64,000 nucleotides of DNA, from positions 62,001 to 126,000 of the forward strand of contig NZ_JAMWYX010000010.1 in the NCBI RefSeq assembly GCF_024305245.1, read 5' to 3'. Positions 26,504-35,392 of this stretch are shown here, one piece after another (position 1 is the stretch's first letter; each line of letters begins with the position of its first letter). The translations under genes and the position numbers were made by a program. The stretch is from Erythrobacter sp. (GTDB taxonomy: Bacteria; Pseudomonadota; Alphaproteobacteria; Sphingomonadales; Sphingomonadaceae). The notes beneath the pieces are model-generated. The model was not told the origin of the DNA, ran no database searches, and saw nothing but the letters and a program-made list of their open reading frames with translations.

Positions 26504-27349
26504 ATGAACCGACTCAATCTGCATCTGGTATCGGATTCGACCGGCGAGACGCTGGAAATGATCGCGAAAGCCGCGCTGGCGCAGTTCGACGATCCCGATG
26601 TCAGCCGCCATTTCTGGCCGATGGTCCGCTCGCTTCAGCATCTCGACCGGATCGTGCCCGATCTCGCCGCGCATCCGGGGCTGGTGCTGTACACGCTGGT
26701 CAATCCCGAAACCCGCAAGCGGCTGGAGGAGCATTGCCGCCATCTCGGCCTGCCAGCGGTCGCGGTGCTCGATCAGGTGACCGCCGCACTGGAAGCGCAG
26801 CTGGGGCAGGAGGCGCATGGCCGTCCGGGCCGTCAGCACATGATGGACGAAAGCTATTTCAAGCGCGTCGATGCGATCCAGTACACCATCGCCCATGATG
26901 ACGGGATCGGATACGAGGAGTGGGAAGAGGCCGATATCATGCTGGTGGGCGTGTCGCGGTCTTCCAAGACCCCGACCAGCATCTACCTCGCCAATCGCGG
27001 CTTCAAGGTCGCCAATATTCCGCTGGTGGTCGAAAGCCCGCCGCCACCTGCCTTGTATGGGCTCAGGCACCCGCTGGTGGTCGGCCTCACCACCTCGCCC
27101 GAACGGCTGGTGCAGATCCGCCGCAACCGGCTGCTGTCGCTGAACGAGGCGACCGAGACCGCCTATGTCGACAATGACCGGGTGAAGGCCGAATTGCAGT
27201 TCGCGCGGCGGATGTTCGCCGATCATGGCTGGCCGGTGATCGATGTCACCCGCCGCTCGATCGAGGAGACGGCCGCCGCGATCATCCGCCTGGCACAGGA
27301 ACGCCACCGCCGCCCGCCGAGCGAGGGCGGCGTGGGGAAACCGATATGA
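26504..27349 (+). CDS. Pyruvate, phosphate dikinase/PEP synthase regulatory protein (PPSR, DUF299)
   Basis: 281 residues from ATG 26504 (MNRLNLHLVSDSTGET). An in-frame ATG at 26441 would run back into the presumed origin. The P-loop-like GVSRSSKTPTSIYLANRG near residue 148 and the N-terminal SDSTGET are family marks. The enzyme is a bifunctional ADP-dependent kinase / Pi-dependent pyrophosphorylase that switches PEP synthase or PPDK off and on. In alphaproteobacteria it is the first gene right of the origin (RP001 type). It overlaps maf by ATGA. Confidence 0.94.
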   Translation: MNRLNLHLVSDSTGETLEMIAKAALAQFDDPDVSRHFWPMVRSLQHLDRIVPDLAAHPGLVLYTLVNPETRKRLEEHCRHLGLPAVAVLDQVTAALEAQLGQEAHGRPGRQHMMDESYFKRVDAIQYTIAHDDGIGYEEWEEADIMLVGVSRSSKTPTSIYLANRGFKVANIPLVVESPPPPALYGLRHPLVVGLTTSPERLVQIRRNRLLSLNEATETAYVDNDRVKAELQFARRMFADHGWPVIDVTRRSIEETAAAIIRLAQERHRRPPSEGGVGKPI

Positions 27350-27951
27350 CCGCCGCGCACGCGCCGCGCCTGATCCTCGCCAGCAAATCGGCTTCGCGCC
27401 GGGCGATGCTGGATGCCGCCGGGGTGGCGTACGAAGCGGTGCCTGCCGATATGGACGAGCGTGCGGTGGAGGCAGGGCTGGCGGGCGCGGCCCCCGGCGA
27501 GGTGGCCGAGGCGCTGGCGGTCGCCAAGGCGGCGGCGGTGGCGGCGGCCCATCCGGGCGCGCTGGTGCTGGGTTCGGATTCGCTGGTGGTTGCAGGCGGG
27601 CGGCGGTTCGACAAGCCGGGTTCGGCCGAGGAAGCGGGCGAGCATCTGCGGTTCTTCTCGGGACGCATGATGGAACTGCATAGCGCCGCGGCTCTGGTGC
27701 GAGACGGTGGATGCGAGTGGAGCCATGCCAGCATTGCCCGCCTGCACGTGCGCGATCTGTCGGATGATTTCATCGCGCACTACCTGAGCCTCGAATGGCC
27801 CGAAATCGGCCACACCGTCGGCGCATTCCGGATCGAGGGGCCGGGGGTGCAGCTGTTCGATCATATCGAAGGCGACCAGTTCACCGTGCTGGGCATGCCG
27901 TTGCTGCCGCTACTGGGCGCGCTGCGCGAGGCCGGGGTGCTGCTGGCATGA
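27346..27951 (+). CDS. maf: Maf family nucleoside triphosphate pyrophosphatase
   Basis: 201 residues. The N-terminal LILASKSASRRAMLDAAGV and the central GSDSLVV (with the catalytic Asp) and ARLHVRDLS blocks are Maf. The enzyme hydrolyses dTTP/UTP or modified pyrimidine nucleotides as housecleaning, and in some bacteria it restrains septation. The N-terminal loop differs slightly from the usual SxSPRR. Overlaps both neighbours by ATGA, in the operon PPSR-maf-aroE-coaE. Confidence 0.92.
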   Translation: MTAAHAPRLILASKSASRRAMLDAAGVAYEAVPADMDERAVEAGLAGAAPGEVAEALAVAKAAAVAAAHPGALVLGSDSLVVAGGRRFDKPGSAEEAGEHLRFFSGRMMELHSAAALVRDGGCEWSHASIARLHVRDLSDDFIAHYLSLEWPEIGHTVGAFRIEGPGVQLFDHIEGDQFTVLGMPLLPLLGALREAGVLLA

Positions 27952-28802
27952 CCAAGCCCTATGCAGAAGTCATCGGCGATCCGATTGCGCAGTCCAAATC
28001 GCCCGCGATCCATAATTTCTGGCTGGGCAAGCTGGGGTTGGAAGCGGAATATCGCGCAGCCCATGTGCGGGCGGACGGATTGGCGGATTACCTCGCCGCC
28101 CGCCGCGCCGACCCCGACTGGCGCGGGTGCAACGTCACCATGCCGCACAAGCAGGCAGTGATGGGATTGCTCGACCGGATCGACCCGCCCGCCGATGCGA
28201 TCGGTGCGGTCAACACGATCTTCCCGACCGCCGGAGCGCTGGCGGGCACCAACACTGACGCGGCGGGCTTCCTCGAACCGCTGGGTGAAACGCTGGCGCA
28301 GACGCATTATTTCCGCATGGCGCGGATTCTCGGCACAGGCGGCGCGGCGCGGGCGATCATTACCGCGCTGGCAGGCCACGGCTTCACGCTGGTGGTGGCA
28401 GGCCGCAATCCGGCCAAGGCGCGCGCGCTGCTCGACGAACTTGGTGGAAAGGGCGAGCATCATGCAATCGACCTCGCCCATTTCGCCGATCCCACCGATT
28501 TCCCCTTCGACGACCGCGAAGCGTGCTGCGATCTCGTCATCAACGCCTCTTCGCTGGGGATGCAGGGGCAGCCGGCGCTCGCCTTCGACTGGAGCCACGC
28601 CCCGCCCGGCAGCATCGCCTATGATGTCGTCACCGCGCCGCTGGATACCGCGTTCCTGCAAGGCGCGCGGGCGAAGGGCCACCGCACCATCGACGGGCTT
28701 TCGATGCTGATCGGGCAGGCGGCGGCGGCGTTCGAGAAATTCTTCGGCCACCCCGCTCCGCGTGCACATGATGCCGAATTGCGCGAGATCCTGACCCGAT
28801 GA
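27948..28802 (+). CDS. aroE: Shikimate dehydrogenase (NADP+)
   Basis: 284 residues from ATG 27948 within the maf stop. VIGDPIAQSKSPAIHNFWL is the shikimate-binding N-terminus; the catalytic Lys and Asp occur in NVTMPHKQAV (~65) and NTDAAGF (~105); the NADP fold has ILGTGGAARAI near 125. Reduces 3-dehydroshikimate in the aromatic amino acid pathway. Confidence 0.96.
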   Translation: MTKPYAEVIGDPIAQSKSPAIHNFWLGKLGLEAEYRAAHVRADGLADYLAARRADPDWRGCNVTMPHKQAVMGLLDRIDPPADAIGAVNTIFPTAGALAGTNTDAAGFLEPLGETLAQTHYFRMARILGTGGAARAIITALAGHGFTLVVAGRNPAKARALLDELGGKGEHHAIDLAHFADPTDFPFDDREACCDLVINASSLGMQGQPALAFDWSHAPPGSIAYDVVTAPLDTAFLQGARAKGHRTIDGLSMLIGQAAAAFEKFFGHPAPRAHDAELREILTR

Positions 28803-29383
28803 CCCGCCCCACCATCATCGGCCTCACCGGCTCTATCGGCATGGGCAAGTCGACTGTCGCGGCAATGTTCGCCGAGGCGGGGATCCCCGTGTTCGATGCC
28901 GATGCCGAAGTGCGCGCGATGCAGGGGCCGGGCGGCGAACTTGTCTCCGCCATCGAAGCCGCTTTCCCCGGCTCGACCGGCGAGGCTGGCGTCGACCGTG
29001 ACCGGCTTGGCCAGCATGTCTTCGCCAATCCGAAAGCGCTCGCCCGCTTGGAAGCCATCGTCCACCCGGCGGTGGCGGCCAGGCGCACCGCGTTCCTCGC
29101 CGCGCATCAAGACAAACGCGCGGTGGTGTTCGATATCCCGCTATTGTTCGAACGCGGCGGGCACGAAAGCGTCGACATGATCGTCGTCGTCTCGGCCCCG
29201 GCTGACGTGCAGCGCGCCCGCGTGCTCGCCCGCCCCGGCATGACCCCGCAGAAGTTCGAGCATATTCTCGGCCTGCAGCTCCCCGATGCCGACAAGCGCG
29301 CGCGCGCCGATCATGTGATCGACACCGGCACCAGCCTCGATGAAACCCGCAGCGCGGTCGCTGCACTGATTGCTTCACTTTGA
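28799..29383 (+). CDS. coaE: Dephospho-CoA kinase CoaE
   Basis: 194 residues. P-loop GLTGSIGMGKST at residues 8-19, the DADAEVRAM segment that binds substrate, and the LID region ARPGMTPQKFEHIL. Catalyses the last step of CoA synthesis. Starts in the aroE stop (ATGA). Confidence 0.96.
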   Translation: MTRPTIIGLTGSIGMGKSTVAAMFAEAGIPVFDADAEVRAMQGPGGELVSAIEAAFPGSTGEAGVDRDRLGQHVFANPKALARLEAIVHPAVAARRTAFLAAHQDKRAVVFDIPLLFERGGHESVDMIVVVSAPADVQRARVLARPGMTPQKFEHILGLQLPDADKRARADHVIDTGTSLDETRSAVAALIASL

Positions 29384-29432
29384 TGGCTTGCGGCACTTGC
29401 CAGCAGCAAAGCTTGGGCAGATAGTACCGCCA

Positions 29433-30128
29433 ATGCGCGAGATAATTTTCGATACCGAAACCACCGGATTGGATCCCAAGAGCGGGGATCGCATGGTGGA
29501 AATCGGCTGCATCGAGATGGTCGGTCGGGTCGAGACGGGCCGCACCTTCCACGCCTATTACAATCCCGAACGCGATATGCCGATGGAAGCCGAACGGGTG
29601 CACGGCCTCAGCGCCGCCTTCCTCGCCACCAAGCCGCGCTTTGCCGAAAGCGTTGACGAACTGCTCGAATTTCTGGGCGATTCCCCGCTGGTGGCGCATA
29701 ATGCCGGCTTCGACTTCGGGTTCCTCAACAACGAGCTGGAACGGATCGGCCGCGCGGCGATCAGCCTCGAACGAATGGTCGATACCGTCGCGCTTGCCCG
29801 CAAGAAGCATCCGGGCGCGAAGAACTCGCTCGATGCGCTGTGCACGCGGTACGGGATCGATCGCTCGCACCGGGTCAAGCACGGCGCGCTGCTCGATGCC
29901 GAATTGCTGGCGCAGGTCTATGTCGAACTGACCGGCGGACGGCAGATCGGGCTGGAACTGGCGGCGGTGCACAGTGTCACCGTGGCTGCGGCGGTGGTGA
30001 GCGTCGCCGGAACGCCTGCCCCCGCCCGTCCGGTGCGTCCACCGCGCCCGCACACCGCTTCGCCGGAAGAACTGGCGCGGCACAAGGAATTCATCGCCGG
30101 AATCGATAACGCGATCTGGGCGCGCTGA
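29433..30128 (+). CDS. dnaQ: DNA polymerase III epsilon subunit (3'-5' proofreading exonuclease)
   Basis: 231 residues from ATG 29433 (MREIIFDTETTGLD). ExoI motif DTETTG, ExoII HNAGFDFGFLNNEL near 90 and ExoIII HGALLDAELLAQVY near 150 give the full DEDDh set. The C-terminal ~50 residues, Pro-rich then helical, are the usual linker and alpha-subunit-binding segment. It follows coaE at 49 bp in the same origin-flanking gene order as Caulobacter. Confidence 0.96.
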   Translation: MREIIFDTETTGLDPKSGDRMVEIGCIEMVGRVETGRTFHAYYNPERDMPMEAERVHGLSAAFLATKPRFAESVDELLEFLGDSPLVAHNAGFDFGFLNNELERIGRAAISLERMVDTVALARKKHPGAKNSLDALCTRYGIDRSHRVKHGALLDAELLAQVYVELTGGRQIGLELAAVHSVTVAAAVVSVAGTPAPARPVRPPRPHTASPEELARHKEFIAGIDNAIWAR

Positions 30129-30183
30129 AGCCTGGGCGCGCGTCAGGATCGCCAGGATCCTCAACCCATAAGGAGGACAATGC

Positions 30184-30756
30184 ATGGATATTCGGATTTC
30201 GGGCCACCAGATGGACACCGGCAGCGCCTTGCAGGAACACGCGGCTGACCGGCTTGGCGTGATCGTCGACAAGTATTTCGACAAGGCGCTGTCCAGCCAC
30301 GTCACCTTCGGCAAGGCGCCCGCCGGGGCGTTCACCTGCGACATCGTCACCCACGTGATGCAGGGCCTGATCCTCAAGGCCCAGGGCTCCGCGCCCGATG
30401 CGCATATCGCGCTCGACGATGCGGTGGCCAAGATCGACAAGCAGCTGCGCCGCTACAAGCGCCGCCTGAATGATCGCCACGAACAGACCAACCATTCGCG
30501 CGCCGAGGAAGAAGCCGCCTACACCATCTTCGCGGTGGCCGAGCAGGACGAGGAAGAGGCGGATACCGCCTCCGACGCCCCGCTGGTGATTGCCGAAACG
30601 CGGGTGGATATCCCGACCGCCAGCGTGGCCGACGCGGTGATGATGATGGACCTGCGGCACACCCCTGCCCTGTTTTTCAAAAACGCTGGCACCGGCAGAC
30701 ATAATATGGTTTATCGCCGTGCCGATGGTTCGATCGGTTGGGTCGAACCGAAATAG
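30184..30756 (+). CDS. hpf: Ribosome hibernation-promoting factor, long form
   Basis: 190 residues behind AAGGAGG. The N-terminal ~100 residues are the S30AE/YfiA domain that sits in the mRNA channel of the 30S (MDIRISGHQMDTG through RRYKRRLND). An acidic linker (about 115-135) leads to a C-terminal dimerisation domain of ~55 residues (MMDLRHTPALFFKN...GWVEPK), characteristic of long HPF that forms 100S dimers by itself. Confidence 0.95.
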   Translation: MDIRISGHQMDTGSALQEHAADRLGVIVDKYFDKALSSHVTFGKAPAGAFTCDIVTHVMQGLILKAQGSAPDAHIALDDAVAKIDKQLRRYKRRLNDRHEQTNHSRAEEEAAYTIFAVAEQDEEEADTASDAPLVIAETRVDIPTASVADAVMMMDLRHTPALFFKNAGTGRHNMVYRRADGSIGWVEPK

Positions 30757-30910
30757 AGTTCAAGCCTGGCCGTCGGGAACGGTAAAATGATCAGGCAGGA
30801 CGTATGCGGCAGCAGCAGGAGGGGCATCGCCCCGGTCCGGCACGAGCCTTGCTCAGCTGTCTGACCGGATATTGTCTGCGCACGCATTTCATTTCGGGAT
30901 TCGCACCATA

Positions 30911-31372
30911 ATGGACGTCAACCTTGCCCTCTCGCCGCAGGCCATTGCGTTCGAGCACATCGACAGCAAAGCAAAGGCGCTCGACGCGATCGCGCACTTG
31001 CTGGCCGATACCTACGGGCTGGACGCAAACGAGGTGCTGGAAAACCTCGAAACGCGCGAGGCGCTGGGCAGCACCGGCTTCGGACGCGGGGTGGCGATCC
31101 CGCATTGCCGCAGCAAGGATGTGCGCAAGCCCAGCCTCGCGCTGATCCGGCTCGAACAGCAGCTCGATTTCGCCGCTGCCGACGCGCAGCCTGTCACGCT
31201 GATCTGCGGGCTGGTTTCGCCCGAGAACGCCGGGGCAACCCACCTGCACGCGCTCGCCGCGATTTCGCGCCTTGCCCGCGACGAGGCGAAGTTGCAGATG
31301 CTGGCCGACGCCCCCGATGCCGAGGCGGTCTATGCCCTCCTCACCAACCAGTTCGAGCGTAATGCTGCCTAA
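30911..31372 (+). CDS. ptsN: PTS IIA-like nitrogen regulatory protein PtsN
   Basis: 153 residues. PTS EIIA type 2 domain with the phosphorylated histidine in GRGVAIPHCRSKDV near residue 68. In the nitrogen-PTS (PtsP-NPr-PtsN) of alphaproteobacteria it regulates potassium uptake, carbon storage or (p)ppGpp enzymes rather than transporting sugar. ATG 30911 is preferred; a TTG 13 codons upstream is possible. Its place after hpf mirrors the rpoN-hpf-ptsN order known elsewhere, although rpoN is not here. Confidence 0.9.
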   Translation: MDVNLALSPQAIAFEHIDSKAKALDAIAHLLADTYGLDANEVLENLETREALGSTGFGRGVAIPHCRSKDVRKPSLALIRLEQQLDFAAADAQPVTLICGLVSPENAGATHLHALAAISRLARDEAKLQMLADAPDAEAVYALLTNQFERNAA

Positions 31373-31390
31373 AGCGCACCGCCTGAGATC

Positions 31391-31867
31391 ATGACCGCAG
31401 ACGAGCACGATTCCCCCGCCACCGGGGCCGACGGACATTACCGCGCGCTGGAGCGGCTCTATGCCTCCGCGCCGGTGAACCACAAGTTTGCCTCGACGCT
31501 TCACATTCCGGGCGAAGGGCGATCGCGCCTGACTTTTACTGTGACCGAAGCGGATTATCACGCAGCGGGCGCGGCGCACGGGACGATCTATTTCAAGATG
31601 CTCGACGATGCGGCGTTCTATGCCGCGAACACGATGGCGACCGATCGTTTCCTGCTCACCACCAGTTTCAACCTGCACTTCACCAAGCCGGTACGCGCCG
31701 GAACCGTGATTGCCGAAGGGCGCTGGGTTTCGGGCCGACGGCGCGTGTTCGTCGCCGAAGCGCGGCTGGTTGACGAGGAGGGCGAGGAGATCGGGCGCGG
31801 CACCGGCACCTTCATGCGCTCGCACATCGCGCTGTCGGGCCTGCCGGGCTATACGGCCGGGCCGTGA
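31391..31867 (+). CDS. PaaI-type thioesterase (hotdog fold)
   Basis: 158 residues. The hotdog signature is the stretch from HAAGAAHGTIYFKMLDDAAFYAANT with the substrate-side Asp near residue 76, then SFNLHFTKPVRAGTVIAEGR. Members hydrolyse acyl-CoA thioesters, with unknown specificity here. Overlaps the next GTG by four bases (GTGA). Confidence 0.87.
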   Translation: MTADEHDSPATGADGHYRALERLYASAPVNHKFASTLHIPGEGRSRLTFTVTEADYHAAGAAHGTIYFKMLDDAAFYAANTMATDRFLLTTSFNLHFTKPVRAGTVIAEGRWVSGRRRVFVAEARLVDEEGEEIGRGTGTFMRSHIALSGLPGYTAGP

Positions 31868-32205
31868 GCGCACGCCTGCCCGCGCATCTGGAGGCCGGGG
31901 CGATCATGCGGCTGGCGGAAACCCAAGGCGGCTTTGCAACGGTGCTGGCCAAGGGCGAGCGCGATGCCGGGACTGTGCTGATCGTAACGACCTATCGCGG
32001 CGAGCCTTCGGTTCTTTACGAAAGAATGCCCGCGCTCGATGGTTCGCGCAGCTTTGTTGCTTCAAAGCGCGAAGATCCTGAAAACAGACAAGAATTTGCC
32101 GAATATCTGGCGCGGCGGCGGCGGCAGGACCCGGATATCTGGCTGATCGAGGTGGATATCGCTGATGCGGAACGCTTCATCGCCCAATTGTCGGGTTTTG
32201 CTTGA
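31864..32205 (+). CDS. DUF1491 family protein
   Basis: 113 residues from GTG 31864. Starts SARLPAHLEAGAIMRLAETQGGFATVL and ends with DPDIWLIEVDIADAERFIAQ, the pattern that I recall for DUF1491. No catalytic motif is evident. Translationally coupled to the thioesterase. Confidence 0.82.
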   Translation: MSARLPAHLEAGAIMRLAETQGGFATVLAKGERDAGTVLIVTTYRGEPSVLYERMPALDGSRSFVASKREDPENRQEFAEYLARRRRQDPDIWLIEVDIADAERFIAQLSGFA

Positions 32206-32397
32206 CCCTGATCCGCGCGTAGCTATTTGCCCGCCCACTTCCTGGCGCAGGCTGACGGAGCGGCAATTCGGTCGTTCGATCAGCACGCAGACGGGGAGCG
32301 GCCGGCAGGCTTTTTGAACCCCCTCTTTTTTCAGCGAATAATCGCACAGGGATTCCGCCTGCGTCGGAGCACGCTCACCGCTTGAATAGTAGATTAA

Positions 32398-33054
32398 ATG
32401 GGTCGTAAGACTTTTTCTGTCGTCGCACTGGCCGCTGTGGCCGCCGCGACGGTGACTTTGCCCGGCCTTGACAGTGCTGCGGCGCTGGCTCAAGCAGCCG
32501 ATGACACGCTTTCGCTTTCCGGTGCGGCCGATCCGGCCCCGGCTGCGGAACTGGTTCCAGAACCCACCGTGTTCATCTCGGAAGAAGTGGTGCAGCCGCT
32601 TCCCGAACAGCCCGAAGCGCCGGTTCTGACCGAAGCCGGTTCGCTCCGCGAACTCGTCGGCATGGTCGATACCTCCGCCCCGATGAACGAAGATCTGCGC
32701 TGCCTTGCCGGTGCGGTCTATTTCGAAGCCCGCGGCGAGCCGCTGGCAGGCCAGCTGGCGGTGGCGCAGGTGATCATCAACCGCAGCGAGGATAATCGCT
32801 TCCCCGGCACCTATTGCAGCGTCGTGGCGCAGAAGGGGCAGTTCTCGTTCATGCGCGGCAGCCGCATGCCTGCTGTCCGCACGGGCACAGCCGCCTGGAG
32901 CCGCGCCGTGGCGATCGCGCAGATCGCCCATCAGGGCATGTGGCAGTCCGAAGCGGGCGACGCGGTGTTCTTCCACGCCAATTACGTCCGCCCCGGCTGG
33001 AGCCAGCGCAAGACGAAGCTGGCGCAGATCGACACGCATATCTTTTACCGCTGA
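32398..33054 (+). CDS. SleB-type cell wall hydrolase
   Basis: 218 residues. A signal peptide (AALAQAA cleavage near 33) and an acidic Pro-rich linker precede the SleB/CwlJ domain (about 95-218), with CLAGAVYFEARGE holding the family's catalytic Glu, then VAQVIINRSEDNRFPGTYCSVVAQ and FSFMRGSR. SleB enzymes are lytic transglycosylases acting on peptidoglycan; in non-sporulating alphaproteobacteria they act in wall remodelling. No good ribosome-binding site is seen before ATG 32398. The 192 bp upstream contain no clear element. Confidence 0.92.
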   Translation: MGRKTFSVVALAAVAAATVTLPGLDSAAALAQAADDTLSLSGAADPAPAAELVPEPTVFISEEVVQPLPEQPEAPVLTEAGSLRELVGMVDTSAPMNEDLRCLAGAVYFEARGEPLAGQLAVAQVIINRSEDNRFPGTYCSVVAQKGQFSFMRGSRMPAVRTGTAAWSRAVAIAQIAHQGMWQSEAGDAVFFHANYVRPGWSQRKTKLAQIDTHIFYR

Positions 33055-33221
33055 TCCTCGCCGCTGTTTCGCGCGTGCCGCGCGTGCCGCGCGAGCGGCT
33101 GCGGGCGCCCGGTTGGGCTTGCGGCGCTTCGCGCCGATCAGAGACAGCCAACGGGAGTAGCGCCGCAAGGGCAATCGCCCTCAAGGAGCGCAGCGATAGG
33201 GCGACAAAGACTCGGCGAGGA

Positions 33222-34016
33222 TTACGCCTTCAGGCGTACCCAAACCGGCGCATGATCGCTGGCCTTCTCGCGCCCGCGATGATCCTTGTCGACACCGCAA
33301 GCTTCCAGCCGGTCGGCGCATTCGGGTGACAGCAGGATGTGGTCGATGCGGAAGCCGTGGTCGCGCTGCCATGCGCCTGCCTGATAGTCCCAGTAGGTCC
33401 ACACCCCGCCGCGCGGATTGTGGGTGCGTAGCGCGTCGGTCCAGCCATCGGCCAGCATCCGGGCATAGGCGGCGCGGGATTCGGGCTGCATCAGCGCATC
33501 GTCCCGCATCGCCTTTACCGACCACGTATCGTCATCTTCGGGGATCACGTTGAAATCGCCGAGCACCACGGCGGGCACTTCTGCGGCCCAGATGTCCGCC
33601 ATGCGCGCGCGCAAGGCTTCCATCCACGCCAGCTTGTAGGTGAATTTCGGCCCCGGATGCGGGTTGCCGTTGGGCAGGTACAGGCAGGCGATCCGCACGC
33701 CGCTGACGTCCGCCTCAAGGTAGCGCGCCTGTTCGGCGTCGCCTTCATTCGGACCGGGAATGCCAAGGCCGCGCTGGACCTCGGTGAGGGTGTATCCGGC
33801 AGCGTTGTCGACCAGAATCGCGACGCCGTTGAAGCTTTTCTGCCCGTGCCAGATCGCGCTGTATCCCAGCGCCTCGATGTCGGCGGCGGGGAAGCCTTCG
33901 TCCTGCGATTTGATTTCCTGGAGGCAGGCGACGCTGGGCCGCGTTTCGGCGAGCCATTCGAGCAGGCGCGGCAGGCGCGCCTTGATCCCGTTGATGTTGA
34001 ATGTGGCGATTTTCAT
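33222..34016 (-). CDS. xth: Exodeoxyribonuclease III (AP endonuclease)
   Basis: 264 residues. MKIATFNINGIKARL, LQEIKSQDEGFP (catalytic Glu), YLPNGNP, LGDFNVIPEDDD, RIDHILLSP and SDHAPVW together give the complete EEP-nuclease active site. It cleaves abasic DNA and removes 3' blocking groups. Convergent with the SleB gene over a 167-bp gap that holds GC-rich short repeats (cgcgcgtgc) and no terminator that I can define. Confidence 0.96.
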   Translation of the reverse strand: MKIATFNINGIKARLPRLLEWLAETRPSVACLQEIKSQDEGFPAADIEALGYSAIWHGQKSFNGVAILVDNAAGYTLTEVQRGLGIPGPNEGDAEQARYLEADVSGVRIACLYLPNGNPHPGPKFTYKLAWMEALRARMADIWAAEVPAVVLGDFNVIPEDDDTWSVKAMRDDALMQPESRAAYARMLADGWTDALRTHNPRGGVWTYWDYQAGAWQRDHGFRIDHILLSPECADRLEACGVDKDHRGREKASDHAPVWVRLKA

Positions 34017-34030
34017 GGGATTCGCCTTAC

Positions 34031-34121
34031 CCGTTCGCCCTGAGCCTGTCGAAGGGCTGTACTTTCTTTTTCCGCGTGGAGTTCAAGAAGTGCAGGGCTT
34101 CGACGAGCTCAGCCCGAACGG
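34031..34121. repeat. REP-like inverted repeat of sphingomonad type
   Basis: CCGTTCGCCCTGAGCCTGTC continuing GAAGGGC at 34031-34056 faces CAGGGCTTCGACGAGCTC continuing AGCCCGAACGG at 34093-34121, an imperfect inverted pair with ~36 bp between. The word GTTCG...CTGAGC...GTCGAAG is, from memory, a very common interspersed palindrome in sphingomonad genomes. It lies between xth and erpA and may act as a 3' mRNA end or a RAYT-mobilised element. Confidence 0.75.
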
Positions 34122-34130
34122 TAGGTGTGC

Positions 34131-34463
34131 TTAAATCCCGAAGCTCGACCCGCAGCCGCAGCCGGCCGCCGCATTGGGGTTTTCGACCTTGAACGCCGCC
34201 CCGCCGAGCGATTCGACGAAATCGACCACGCTGCCGCCGACCAGTTCGAGGCTCATCGGGTCGACCACCAGCTGCACGCCATCGGTTTCGCTGACCATGT
34301 CTTCGCCATCGGGCGCTTCGGCGAGGTCGAACTTGTACTGGAAGCCCGAACAGCCCCCGCCTTCGACCGAAAGGCGCAGGATCGGCGGGCGTGCCTGCTT
34401 TTCGGCGATCAGTGCGATCCGCTTGGCAGCCGAAGGGGTCAAAGTCATGGTCTGTGCGGTCAT
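34131..34463 (-). CDS. erpA: Iron-sulfur cluster insertion protein ErpA/HesB type
   Basis: 110 residues from ATG 34463; an in-frame ATG at 34481 would add six residues. The three ligand cysteines are present in GGGCSGF near 42 and the C-terminal GCGCGSSF. A-type carriers deliver [4Fe-4S] or [2Fe-2S] clusters to apo-proteins. ErpA versus IscA cannot be fully separated from the sequence; no isc or suf genes are in the window. Confidence 0.9.
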   Translation of the reverse strand: MTAQTMTLTPSAAKRIALIAEKQARPPILRLSVEGGGCSGFQYKFDLAEAPDGEDMVSETDGVQLVVDPMSLELVGGSVVDFVESLGGAAFKVENPNAAAGCGCGSSFGI

Positions 34464-34503
34464 GAGTTTAAAATAGGCCACCCGCAGGACAACCTCAAGG
34501 CTT

Positions 34504-34935
34504 TCACACCGCCTGGATATAATTGCGCAGCGCCTCGGCCTCGTGCTGCACTTCGTCGATCTTGCGCTTCACCAGATCGCCGATCGAGATGAAGGCGACC
34601 AGCGTGCCATCCTCGACCACCGGAAAATGCCGGAACCGGCGGCGGGTCATCATGGCCAGCGCCTCGTCGATCGAGGTTGCAGGTTCGACCGTGACGGCGG
34701 GCGAGGTCATGATCTGTTCGACCGGCAGATCGAGGCACGCGGCCCCCTTGTCGCCGAGGCAATAGATCACGTCGCGTTCCGAAATGATGCCGACTACTGC
34801 GCCATCGCGCAGCACCGGCAGCGCGCCGATGCGCCGGGCAGCGAGGATGCGGACGGCCTCGGCCACCGGGGTCGAAACGTCGCAGGCGATGATGTCGGAC
34901 GCGCCGCGCTGGGCGATGATGCTGGCGATGTTCAT
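34504..34935 (-). CDS. CBS domain pair protein
   Basis: 143 residues from ATG 34935 behind GAAGGGAG. Two CBS motifs fill the protein: VSTPVAEAVRILAARRIGALPVLRDGAVVGIISERDV (about 18-55) and MTSPAVTVEPATSIDEALAMM... VAFISIGDLV (about 75-120). Such stand-alone CBS pairs bind adenine nucleotides or SAM. The final IDEVQHEAEALRNYIQ is typical of this short family. Its partner is unknown. Confidence 0.9.
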   Translation of the reverse strand: MNIASIIAQRGASDIIACDVSTPVAEAVRILAARRIGALPVLRDGAVVGIISERDVIYCLGDKGAACLDLPVEQIMTSPAVTVEPATSIDEALAMMTRRRFRHFPVVEDGTLVAFISIGDLVKRKIDEVQHEAEALRNYIQAV

Positions 34936-35080
34936 GGCCGACTCCCTTCTCTCAGGGTGCGAAGGTGCCATGTCTGCGGTCAAAAAGCGAATCCGCCCGT
35001 CGCACGACTTGCATCGCATGCGGGCAACCTTGCGGCTTTTGCGCGTTGCATTGCCTCCGGCTGCGCGCCATCTGTGCGGC

Positions 35081-35392
35081 ATGACTCGCAAATCCCCGCT
35101 CGACGATCCCAAGAACGCGGCCCACGCCTGGGCGCGTTATCGCCAGATCATGAAGCTGCTGCTGGCGGTGACCGCGCTGGTGGTGGCTGTGGCGATGGGG
35201 CTGCTGTTCGCGTCCAACGGCACGGTGTCGGTGCATTTCTACATCGCGGTTGCGCTCGGCATCAGCTTTACGATGCTACTGGGCGGCGGACTGATGGGCC
35301 TCGCCTTCCTGTCCAACGGGACGGGGCACGACGAATCGGTCGACAACCGCCTTCCGGGCCGCGACGAGTTCTGGTCGCCGAAGGATGATTAA
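35081..35392 (+). CDS. Small two-helix membrane protein (LapA/DUF1049-like)
   Basis: 103 residues. A cytoplasmic N-terminus rich in charge, then two membrane segments ([20 protein letters not shown] near 30 and [24 protein letters not shown] near 60) and a polar tail. The topology and sequence style fit lipopolysaccharide-assembly protein A-like DUF1049 members, but similarity is weak to the eye. Convergent with the ferredoxin, overlapping by four bases. Confidence 0.75.
   Translation: MTRKSPLDDPKNAAHAWARYRQIMKLLLAVTALVVAVAMGLLFASNGTVSVHFYIAVALGISFTMLLGGGLMGLAFLSNGTGHDESVDNRLPGRDEFWSPKDD

Noticed and set aside
33055-33221. GC-rich short repeats after the SleB gene as a functional element
   Set aside because: Only a few imperfect copies of cgcgcgtgc and a weak hairpin; nothing that could be told from composition.
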